Shown here piece by piece: positions 1 through 5,853 of a stretch of DNA of 8,885 nucleotides; positions within the stretch are counted from its first letter, which is position 1; each line of letters opens with the position of its first letter. The notes beneath the pieces are model-generated. The model did not search any database. It was not told where the DNA came from and saw only the letters and a program-made list of their open reading frames with translations. The translations under genes and the position numbers were made by a program. Source of the stretch: Waddliaceae bacterium (lineage in GTDB: Bacteria; Chlamydiota; Chlamydiia; Chlamydiales; SLFE01); the NCBI GenBank assembly GCA_007124415.1, contig SLFE01000261.1, positions 1 through 8,885 of the forward strand. Reading direction: 5' to 3'.

Positions 1-1
1 A

Positions 2-337
2 ATCGACTTAAAAGGGCCGGTAAAACCGGAAAAAACTTCAGCGGCCTGCGATGTCGTACATGTTGAGCTTGATTCTGCAGACAACCGTTACGCAACCGGC
101 CTATCCAAAGCCTTAAAGTCGCTTCTCACCCTTCCCGAATACGGAGCTGTCAAGATCAAGCTCACGCTCGCAAGAGACGGCAAAGTCAAGAAACTTGAAA
201 TCATCAACTCCGAAAGCAAAGTCAATGAAAAAAACATCGAGAAAGCTCTTAAAAACGCGAAATTTTCTTCCTTCAACAATCACTTTTCCGGAGAAGACGA
301 GCACACATTTGTGATAGTATTAAGCAACGACATTTGA
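2..337 (+). CDS. TonB/TolA C-terminal-like periplasmic protein (3' end only)
   Basis: This reading frame is open from the window's left edge and stops with TGA at 335-337, giving the last 111 residues of a longer protein. The residues from about 47 onward read YGAVKIKLTLARDGKV, followed by an EIINS strand, an alpha-helical KALKNAKF stretch and a final FVIVL strand. That is the alternating strand/helix pattern of a TonB or TolA C-terminal domain. In this family the N-terminus anchors in the inner membrane with ExbB/ExbD-type motor proteins and the C-terminal domain contacts TolB or outer-membrane partners. The gene lies 41 nt before tolB on the same strand, the place held by CT598 in C. trachomatis. 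The family call rests on pattern and position. The anchor and spacer regions lie outside the window. Confidence 0.72.
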   Translation: MDLKGPVKPEKTSAACDVVHVELDSADNRYATGLSKALKSLLTLPEYGAVKIKLTLARDGKVKKLEIINSESKVNEKNIEKALKNAKFSSFNNHFSGEDEHTFVIVLSNDI

Positions 338-366
338 TACAATCTCACACGAAAAACTGTTATTCC

Positions 367-373
367 AGGAAGG
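367..373 (+). promoter_or_regulatory. Ribosome binding site that fixes the tolB start
   Basis: The sequence AGGAAGG lies 5 nt before the ATG at 379. The frame also opens upstream at a TTG (334), but that start has no Shine-Dalgarno sequence, would overlap the preceding gene and would put 15 polar residues in front of the signal peptide. The ATG at 379 is therefore the better start. Confidence 0.8.
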
Positions 374-378
374 TTTTT

Positions 379-1656
379 ATGAAAAATTGTATTTTTTGCC
401 TCATAGCGATGGCTTTGGCTTTCAACTTAACCGCGGACGACCAGTTTGAAGTACGGCTGGCAACAGAAGTTCAACTGGTTCCGATCTACCTTGAAAAGTT
501 AGCTGGAGACGGAACAGAGCTAAGCCGCGAATATCTGAACGAAATCGATAACGTCCTCCGCTTTGATTTTACCTATAACGGAACTACCGTCCCCGTTCCG
601 GCAAAGAACGGCCGGGAGCATTATATCATCTCAGGCAGCGTGCAGGGAAAAACCTTGACCGCATCCGTTCTTGATATCAAGGCCGGAAAAAAACTCTCCT
701 TCGGCAACATCGAGCTTAAAGGAACCCTTTCAAGCGACCGCCGCCTCATTCATGAAATTGCCGACGCGATCCACAACAAGCTCTTCGGATTCGAAGGGAT
801 TGCCTCGACGCGCATCCTCTTTGTCGATAAAAAAAGCCAATCTTCAGGGGAAGTCTGGGTTGCCGATTACGACGGGGCAAACCAAAAGCAGCTCACCTAT
901 CAAAACGCCCTTTGCGTCAGCCCCTCTTTCATCCCCCCTCAGCAGGGCTATCGCAGCAAGGATTACTTTTACGTCTGCTACAAGACCGGACAGCCTAAAA
1001 TCTTCCACGCCACTTTGGACGGCGGCAACGGCCAAAGAGTGACCAATCTGAGGGGCAATCAGCTGATGCCGGAGCTCAGCCGCGCCAGAGACAAACTTGT
1101 TTTCATCAGCGACGCGGCGGGCAATCCCGACGTTTTCCTTTACGATTTCGATCCGCAAAAAGGAATTATCGGCAAGCCGCGCCAGATATATGCCGTTCCC
1201 TTCGCCACTCAAGCCAGCCCTTCCTTCAGTCCGGACGGCAGCAAAATCGCTCTCGTCTCCAACAAAGACGGCCGCGCTAAAATATACACGATCGATATAC
1301 CCTCTCCGGGAACACCCGTGAATCAAATCAAAGCCGAGCTTCTTGTTAAGCGAAACTGGGCATGCACCGCCCCCTCATGGTCTCCGGACGGGACAAAAAT
1401 CGCTTATACATCAAAAAAAGACGGCGCGAGGCAAATCTTCGTTTACGATTTAATCTCAAGGCATAGCAAACAAATCACTCAAGGGCCCGGCGATAAAGAA
1501 AATCCTGCATGGGCTCCCAACAGCCTTCACCTTGCCTTCAATCAATCCAAGGAAAACGGATGCAACATTTTTATCGTCAACACCAACCAATTGAAACCTG
1601 TTCGGATCACCTCAGGCTTTACAGAAAAAAAATATCCTAGCTGGGAAAAGCGCTGA
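379..1656 (+). CDS. tolB: Tol-Pal system periplasmic beta-propeller protein TolB
   Basis: TolB is a soluble periplasmic protein that links the inner-membrane Tol (here TonB-like) complex to the lipoprotein Pal and so helps hold the outer membrane to the cell wall during division. The 425-residue product is of normal family length. Residues 1-19 form a signal peptide (MKN, a hydrophobic core, cleavage likely after NLTA). The mature N-terminus carries FEVRLATE, resembling the EVR strand that contacts TolA in E. coli TolB. Residues about 20-140 fit the TolB N-terminal domain. Residues about 145-425 form a propeller with PD40-type repeats, clearest at SFSPDGSKIAL (282-292), SWSPDGTKIAY (334-344) and AWAPNSLHLAF (377-387). 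The gene ends with tandem stops TGATAG, and pal follows after 77 nt. The identification is secure. Confidence 0.95.
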   Translation: MKNCIFCLIAMALAFNLTADDQFEVRLATEVQLVPIYLEKLAGDGTELSREYLNEIDNVLRFDFTYNGTTVPVPAKNGREHYIISGSVQGKTLTASVLDIKAGKKLSFGNIELKGTLSSDRRLIHEIADAIHNKLFGFEGIASTRILFVDKKSQSSGEVWVADYDGANQKQLTYQNALCVSPSFIPPQQGYRSKDYFYVCYKTGQPKIFHATLDGGNGQRVTNLRGNQLMPELSRARDKLVFISDAAGNPDVFLYDFDPQKGIIGKPRQIYAVPFATQASPSFSPDGSKIALVSNKDGRAKIYTIDIPSPGTPVNQIKAELLVKRNWACTAPSWSPDGTKIAYTSKKDGARQIFVYDLISRHSKQITQGPGDKENPAWAPNSLHLAFNQSKENGCNIFIVNTNQLKPVRITSGFTEKKYPSWEKR

Positions 1657-1733
1657 TAGGGAATTCCATTGAGAGAATTATTCAACTATGTTAAGGTCTT
1701 GTCAGATTCATCACAAAAAGTTCAGAGGATATT

Positions 1734-2438
1734 ATGAAGACGATAAAAATCATGCTCTCTTTCTCCTTAATGGCTTTGGTTCTGGCAGGATGCCGAGGCC
1801 GTTCAGCCCAAGACGTTTGGGACGATACCAATACATGCAGCCGATACATGGGCCAGGGAATCCGGAGCCTGGGAGGGAAGCACGGAGACTCCCGCGAAAT
1901 CAGATCCCGCGACGATTTTTGCCGCCCGCAAATGTATGGCTATGAAGAAGAAGATTTCGTCCCCCTTCAAGACGAATACGGCAAGGACATGATTTGCATG
2001 GAAGCGATTCAACAGCCCAGGATTTCTCCCGGAGATGCCGGAAGCTCGATACCAGGAATCGAATCATTCAGAGACCCTCAAAACGACCCGATGCTAGCAT
2101 CCGTTTTTCAAAACGTCCATTTCCCGTATGATAGCGAAAAAATTCAAGGGCAGGACAATCTCCGCAAAATCGACACAATCGCAAAATACCTGAAAAACAA
2201 CCCGAACACTTATGTCTTCATCGAAGGCCACTGCGACGAAAGAGGGCCGCAAGCCTACAATTTGGCGCTCGGCACTCGCAGGGCAAACGCGGTCAGAACA
2301 ATTTTAGCCGCCGAAGGGGTCGATCCGAACCACTTGTACACCGTCTCCTATGGCAAGGAGCGTCCGCTTGTAGAAGGGCACAATGACAATGCCTGGAGCA
2401 AAAACCGCAGGGCCCAGTTCAAAATCTACGAGAGGTAA
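1734..2438 (+). CDS. pal: Peptidoglycan-associated lipoprotein Pal (OmpA-like)
   Basis: Pal is a lipoprotein of the outer membrane inner leaflet that binds diaminopimelate in peptidoglycan and is the partner of TolB. The 234-residue product has a lipoprotein signal ending LVLAGC, with lipidated Cys20. Residues about 21-115 are a low-complexity linker longer than in E. coli Pal. Residues about 120-234 are the OmpA-like domain, with GHCDERG (165-171), a YNLALGTRRA segment (175-184), SYGKERP and NRRAQ. Asp168 and Arg183, 15 residues apart, match the pair that binds diaminopimelate in this fold. The mature protein has four extra cysteines (35, 63, 88, 167), which may allow disulphide cross-linking of the kind known for chlamydial outer envelopes; that is inference. 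An AGAGGA ribosome site lies 4 nt before the ATG. The LysM gene follows after 1 nt. Confidence 0.95.
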   Translation: MKTIKIMLSFSLMALVLAGCRGRSAQDVWDDTNTCSRYMGQGIRSLGGKHGDSREIRSRDDFCRPQMYGYEEEDFVPLQDEYGKDMICMEAIQQPRISPGDAGSSIPGIESFRDPQNDPMLASVFQNVHFPYDSEKIQGQDNLRKIDTIAKYLKNNPNTYVFIEGHCDERGPQAYNLALGTRRANAVRTILAAEGVDPNHLYTVSYGKERPLVEGHNDNAWSKNRRAQFKIYER

Positions 2439-2439
2439 T

Positions 2440-3051
2440 ATGGCAAAATCCATTCTCATTTTATTTGCCTTCACAGCCTTTTCAATCGGCCATGTGCGGG
2501 GAGACTCTCCCCGCTACTGGAAGTCTTCGAGGGATCCGCAAATTCCTCTTGAAGAGTTAAAACAGCAAATCTCTTTGCTCCGCAACGATCTTCGCAACCA
2601 AGAAGTAGAGCTTAAGCAGCTAAAAGAAAAGACCTTAAGCCACGACGAAGTTGTCGATTCCCTAGTTGATGACGTCGAAAACTCCACAAAGCAATTTAAG
2701 GATCGAGGCTGGAGCGCTAAAATCGACGAGCTGCAAACGGAAATCGACACGATTAAGCAGCACGCAAATAAAATAGCCGACGCCGTGGCTGTCAACCGAA
2801 AAAAAACAAACCGCCTCGAAGAGTCGATCCAACAGCAGGAAGCCAATTTGGAGACGATCGAGTCGGCGTTAAACACTATGATGGATGCGCTTGGAATCAA
2901 AGATCAACGAGTAAAGATCTACACCGTCAAGCCCGGAGATTCACTGGGCGGCATCGCGATGAAATACAACACCACCATCACAAAAATCAAGAAAGTCAAC
3001 AGCCTTAAGAGCGATAAAATTATCGTCGGGCAAAAACTGAAGATGCCGTAG
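2440..3051 (+). CDS. Secreted coiled-coil LysM-domain protein (Tol-Pal operon)
   Basis: This is a predicted periplasmic, peptidoglycan-binding protein of 203 residues. Residues 1-21 are a signal peptide (MAKSILILFAF core, cleavage near HVRG) with no lipobox cysteine. Residues about 35-150 are rich in Leu, Glu, Gln and Lys with heptad character and fit a long coiled coil. Residues about 159-202 form one LysM domain: YTVKPGDSLGGIAMKY, then KVNSL and IIVGQKLKMP. I see no catalytic peptidase domain, so it resembles an adaptor such as NlpD-like or YbgF/CpoB-like proteins rather than a hydrolase. The corresponding chlamydial gene is CT601. The ATG at 2440 has an AGAGG site inside the end of pal, 1 nt after the pal stop, so translation is probably coupled. 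An ORF extension to 2383 lies inside pal and is not used. Confidence 0.85.
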   Translation: MAKSILILFAFTAFSIGHVRGDSPRYWKSSRDPQIPLEELKQQISLLRNDLRNQEVELKQLKEKTLSHDEVVDSLVDDVENSTKQFKDRGWSAKIDELQTEIDTIKQHANKIADAVAVNRKKTNRLEESIQQQEANLETIESALNTMMDALGIKDQRVKIYTVKPGDSLGGIAMKYNTTITKIKKVNSLKSDKIIVGQKLKMP

Positions 3052-3855
3052 ATGAATCCCATCGGAGTGTTCGACTCGGGCCTGGGCGGGCTCACGGTTT
3101 TAAAGGAACTGCAGGCCACCCTTCCCTATGAAAACATCTTGTACTTTGGCGACACCGCACATGTACCCTACGGAAATAAAAGCGCCGAAACCATCATCCG
3201 CTATAGCGTCGCCATCGCAAACTTCCTGATCGAACAAAAAATCAAGCTTCTTATCGTTGCCTGCAATTCCGCATCGGCTTATGCGCTGGAATCGATACAG
3301 ATGCTAGTCGATATTCCCGTTATCGGCGTCATCGAGCCGGGAGCCAAGACAGCCGCCGCCCTATCAGTTAGTAAACGAATCGGCGTTTTGGGAACAAAAG
3401 CGACGATCCGATCGAATGCCTATCAAACTTCCATCCTCTCGCTCGCCCCGGGCGCTGAAGTTTTTCCCGTCTGCTGCCCGCTTTTTGTTCCACTGGTGGA
3501 AGAAGACTACCTAGGCAAACCCGCCGCCAAACTCATCGTTTGCGACTATTTATCCTCCCTCAAGAAACATAGCATTGATACGCTTCTTCTGGGCTGCACC
3601 CACTACCCGCTGCTCAAAAAACTCATTGTAAATGAGGTGGGTCCTCTGGTAAAGCTAGTAGACTCTGCCAGCACCTGCGCCGGGCAGGCCAAAGAAATTC
3701 TTGAGGACTTGAAGTTGATGAATGAATCGCCAAATCCTTTTACCCGGTTCTTTGTCTCCGATGACCCGGAAAGCTTCAAGCGGGCGGGCGGACTCTTTCT
3801 CCGACGCCCGATCGATCACGTCGAAACGGTTTCCGAGCTATACCAAAAAATATAG
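3052..3855 (+). CDS. murI: Glutamate racemase MurI
   Basis: MurI interconverts L- and D-glutamate in the cytoplasm without cofactor, supplying D-Glu to MurD for the peptidoglycan stem peptide. The 267-residue product is of full family length. Residues 5-13 (GVFDSGLGG) include Asp8 and Ser9. Residues 66-75 (KLLIVACNSA) carry catalytic Cys71, and residues 178-187 (LLLGCTHYPL) carry catalytic Cys182 followed by Thr183 and His184. DTAHVPYG at 34-41 is the substrate loop. Both cysteines are present, so the enzyme should be active. The ATG follows the TAG of the LysM gene with no gap, which indicates one transcript with coupled translation. The last 18 nt overlap the convergent gene at 3838-4347. 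Chlamydiaceae lack a recognisable murI; there DapF has been reported to make D-Glu. Confidence 0.95.
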   Translation: MNPIGVFDSGLGGLTVLKELQATLPYENILYFGDTAHVPYGNKSAETIIRYSVAIANFLIEQKIKLLIVACNSASAYALESIQMLVDIPVIGVIEPGAKTAAALSVSKRIGVLGTKATIRSNAYQTSILSLAPGAEVFPVCCPLFVPLVEEDYLGKPAAKLIVCDYLSSLKKHSIDTLLLGCTHYPLLKKLIVNEVGPLVKLVDSASTCAGQAKEILEDLKLMNESPNPFTRFFVSDDPESFKRAGGLFLRRPIDHVETVSELYQKI

Positions 3856-4347
3856 CCCGCAGTCAAGCCGGCGGCCGCGGCCTAAAAAAAACTTCCTGGC
3901 TATAAAAAAAGCGGGAAAAACCCCAAGTATGCCAACGAACGCGGCGATTCCGCTCCACGGGGATTCAACGACCAGTTGAGATCTGCTCAATACGGCGTAT
4001 TGAATCATCTTTCCGCTATCGCCAAACTCGGGCTGAATCAAAAATGTTCCCTGGATTAAAACGGGCGAGCCGCTATCTGTTCTTCCCAACAGATCTTTGA
4101 CAACCACTTGACGCTCAATATTTTTTTCAGAGCCGACGCAGCAGCTTTTAAGATTCGGCGAAGTGTCCAAAACCAACCTTTGCCGGCTGTCGGTATAAAG
4201 AAACCCCCTCATCCTCACTTCCTTGCCATTAAGATCGGCAAGCTCTTTTCCGTTCATCTCCGGTATCTTCGAGATGGCCACCTCAGGGCAGTCCGCATTT
4301 AAGGCCGCCAATATAAACATGAAAAAAAACAACATTGCCCGCGCCAA
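3838..4347 (-). CDS. Unrecognised exported protein with C-terminal membrane anchor
   Basis: I do not recognise this family. With the TTG start at 4347 it has 169 residues. It opens with a basic N-terminus and a hydrophobic segment (ARAMLFFFMFILAALNA) that reads as a signal peptide cleaved before DC, or as a membrane anchor. Residues about 38-127 are predicted beta-rich: LNGKEVRMRGFLY, a Cys-Cys pair (69-70, in KSCCVGSEKN), then PVLIQGTFLIQPEF and YAVLSRSQLV. This loosely resembles an OB-fold such as the DUF1980/DUF3299 type, but I cannot confirm it. Residues about 132-150 form a transmembrane helix, followed by a basic tail with GRGRR. The likely layout is a periplasmic domain held in the inner membrane by its C-terminus. 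An ATG at 4335 is an alternative start. The 3' end overlaps murI by 18 nt. Confidence 0.68.
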   Translation of the reverse strand: MARAMLFFFMFILAALNADCPEVAISKIPEMNGKELADLNGKEVRMRGFLYTDSRQRLVLDTSPNLKSCCVGSEKNIERQVVVKDLLGRTDSGSPVLIQGTFLIQPEFGDSGKMIQYAVLSRSQLVVESPWSGIAAFVGILGVFPAFFIARKFFLGRGRRLDCGLYFLV

Positions 4348-4352
4348 AGAAA

Positions 4353-4358
4353 CACTCC
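4353..4358 (-). promoter_or_regulatory. Ribosome binding site supporting a TTG start
   Basis: Read on the minus strand this is GGAGTG, 5 nt before the TTG at 4347. The first in-frame ATG (4335) lies 17 nt from it, too far for normal use. The TTG start also adds an arginine ahead of the hydrophobic core, improving the signal peptide. Confidence 0.5.
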
Positions 4359-4384
4359 GATAGCTTGCGTTTGAAACTGTAAAT

Positions 4385-4413
4385 AGTGTACACCGAAAGT
4401 TTATCACTTTAAA
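4385..4413 (-). promoter_or_regulatory. Candidate promoter for the exported membrane protein gene
   Basis: On the minus strand there is TTTAAA (-35, at 4408-4413), a 17-nt spacer, then TACACT (-10, at 4385-4390), each matching the main sigma factor consensus at 4 of 6 positions. Transcription would begin near 4378, about 30 nt before the TTG start and with the GGAGTG site inside the leader. The fit of spacing and position is good but the hexamers are only moderate. Confidence 0.35.
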
Positions 4414-4417
4414 CTTT
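4396..4417 (+). repeat. Perfect 8-bp inverted repeat, operator-like
   Basis: The arms AAAGTTTA (4396-4403) and TAAACTTT (4410-4417) are exact reverse complements separated by 6 nt. They sit in the 85-nt region between two divergent genes, overlap the candidate -35 element of the left gene and end 3 nt before the ribosome site of the right gene. A separate 8-bp palindrome, GTGTACAC, lies next to it at 4386-4393. The repeat could be a regulator's operator or a weak RNA hairpin. It is AT-rich, so chance cannot be excluded. Confidence 0.45.
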
Positions 4418-4432
4418 TTTAGAGAGGACAAA

Positions 4433-5809
4433 ATGATCAGACCCGATTATCTTGAAAAGTTTCGCTCAAAATTCCGAGGCTCTATCGTCCTCCCCGAAGA
4501 TGATAACTATAATGAAGCCAGAAAAATCTACAATGCGATGATCGACAAGCGTCCGGCGCTCATCGCCTACTGCAGCGATGTGGCTGATGTCATTTACTCT
4601 GTGAATTTTGCCCGGGAAAACAAGCTTCTTGCTTCTATCAGGGGCGGCGGCCACAACGGTCCCGGCCTAGCGCTTTGCGACGGCGGCCTGGTCCTCGACA
4701 TTTCCCGCTTAAACGGCATCCGTGTCGATCCCGATAACAAAACCGCCCGTGTCGGTGCAGGATGTGTCTGGGGAGATGTCGACCACGCGACCCACCCTTT
4801 CGGCCTGGCCGCCTCAAGCGGCATCATCTCGACTACCGGCGTCGCCGGCCTCACCCTCGGCGGGGGCCACGGCTACCTCTCGCGCAAATACGGCCTGACA
4901 ATCGACAACCTGCTGGCAGCCGACGTGGTGCTCGCCGATGGCAGCTTTGTCAAGGCAAGCTCCGAAGAAAACGAAGACCTTTTTTGGGCCTTGCGGGGCG
5001 GCGGCGGAAATTTCGGAGTGGTCACCTCATTTTTATTCAAACTGCATCCTGTCAGCACCGTTTATGGCGGACCGACTTTTTGGCCAATTGAAAAGACGGC
5101 GGAGGCCATGCGGTGGTACAAAGAATTTATTCAAAATGCTTCCGATGATCTCTATGGTTTTTTTGCAGTTTTACAAGTACCGGCCGATCCCATGTACCCT
5201 GAGCATCTGCACAATCGGAAGATGTGCGGGGTCGTTTGGTGCTATACCGGCCCGATTGATAAGGCCGAAGATCAATTTAAACCTATCAAAGAATTCGGTC
5301 CGCCGGAATTCGAACATTTGGGTCCAATGCCCTTTCCCGCCTTGCAATCGGCTTTCGATAAATTCTATCCTCCAGGCCTTCAGTTGTATTGGAAAGGCGA
5401 TTTTTTCAAAGAGCTGCCCGATGAGGCGATTGAGAAGCACGCAGAATACGCATCGAAGATACCGACACCCCTCTCAACGATGCACCTTTACCTTATCGAC
5501 AGGGCTGTCCAAAAGGTAGCAGAAGACGAGACTGCCTGGAGCTACCGCGATGCGGTTTGGTCCCAAGTCATCGTCGGCGTCGACCCCGATCCGTCCAATA
5601 ATGAGCGTATGACCCGGTGGGCAAAGGATTATTGGAAAGCGCTTCACCCCTATTCCTGCGGAGGGGGCTATGTCAATTTCATGATGGAGGAAGGAGAAGA
5701 GCGTATCAGGGCCACGTATCAAAACAACTACGATAAACTTGTGAAGGTGAAGAATCAATACGATCCGACAAACTTCTTCAGGGTCAACCAAAACATCAAA
5801 CCTTCTTAA
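4433..5809 (+). CDS. FAD-dependent oxidoreductase, berberine-bridge-enzyme type
   Basis: This is a 458-residue flavoenzyme of the PCMH/BBE family, which oxidises small alcohols, sugars or alkaloid-like substrates with FAD and usually oxygen. The substrate here cannot be told. Residues about 38-208 form the FAD-binding domain: RGGGHN (70-75) with His74, the usual site of the 8-alpha-histidyl FAD bond; then GVAGLTLGGGHGYLSRKYGL (136-155) and ALRGGGGNFGVV (186-197). Residues about 415-456 form the BBE motif ending YDPTNFFRVNQNI. Where bicovalent members have the second flavin-linking cysteine (GxCPTVG), this protein has GIISTTG (130-136), so only one covalent bond is expected. No signal peptide is visible. 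An AGAGAGGA ribosome site lies 4 nt before the ATG. No pathway partner lies beside it. The 5' half appears more GC-rich than its 3' half (sampled lines 58-73% versus about 48%). Confidence 0.9.
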   Translation: MIRPDYLEKFRSKFRGSIVLPEDDNYNEARKIYNAMIDKRPALIAYCSDVADVIYSVNFARENKLLASIRGGGHNGPGLALCDGGLVLDISRLNGIRVDPDNKTARVGAGCVWGDVDHATHPFGLAASSGIISTTGVAGLTLGGGHGYLSRKYGLTIDNLLAADVVLADGSFVKASSEENEDLFWALRGGGGNFGVVTSFLFKLHPVSTVYGGPTFWPIEKTAEAMRWYKEFIQNASDDLYGFFAVLQVPADPMYPEHLHNRKMCGVVWCYTGPIDKAEDQFKPIKEFGPPEFEHLGPMPFPALQSAFDKFYPPGLQLYWKGDFFKELPDEAIEKHAEYASKIPTPLSTMHLYLIDRAVQKVAEDETAWSYRDAVWSQVIVGVDPDPSNNERMTRWAKDYWKALHPYSCGGGYVNFMMEEGEERIRATYQNNYDKLVKVKNQYDPTNFFRVNQNIKPS

Positions 5810-5812
5810 TTC

Positions 5813-5841
5813 TTGAATAAGGAATGAGTAATTGATATGAT
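5813..5841 (+). promoter_or_regulatory. Likely metK promoter with near-zero leader
   Basis: TTGAAT (-35, 5813-5818) and TATGAT (-10, 5836-5841) are separated by 17 nt and match consensus at 4 and 5 of 6 positions. Transcription would start near 5848, only about 6 nt before the metK ATG. metK has no Shine-Dalgarno sequence at normal distance, which fits a short or absent leader. The only AAGGA (5819-5823) lies 30 nt upstream and inside the promoter spacer. Confidence 0.55.
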
Positions 5842-5853
5842 TGCACTTAAGCT

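Noticed and set aside
844..1326. A 160-codon open frame on the minus strand inside tolB
   Set aside because: It mirrors the propeller coding region and shows no family pattern, ribosome site or partner.
1669..1697. Possible pal promoter TTGAGA, 17 nt, TAAGGT
   Set aside because: The -35 is good but the -10 matches only 3 of 6 positions. The rest of the tolB-pal spacer (1657-1733) shows no other signal, and co-transcription with tolB explains expression.
3873..3882. GGCCGCGGCC palindrome next to an A-run, considered as a terminator
   Set aside because: It lies inside the 3' coding end of the membrane protein gene. On the plus strand the run after it is A, not T, and on the minus strand the T-run precedes the palindrome, so neither direction gives an intrinsic terminator.
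4348..4431. N-terminal extension of the membrane protein to a TTG at 4431
   Set aside because: The extension crosses the candidate promoter and inverted repeat, has no ribosome site and would bury the signal peptide behind 28 residues.
5810..5853. SAM riboswitch upstream of metK
   Set aside because: Only 44 nt separate the stop of the preceding gene from metK, too little for any known SAM riboswitch, and no matching core is seen.
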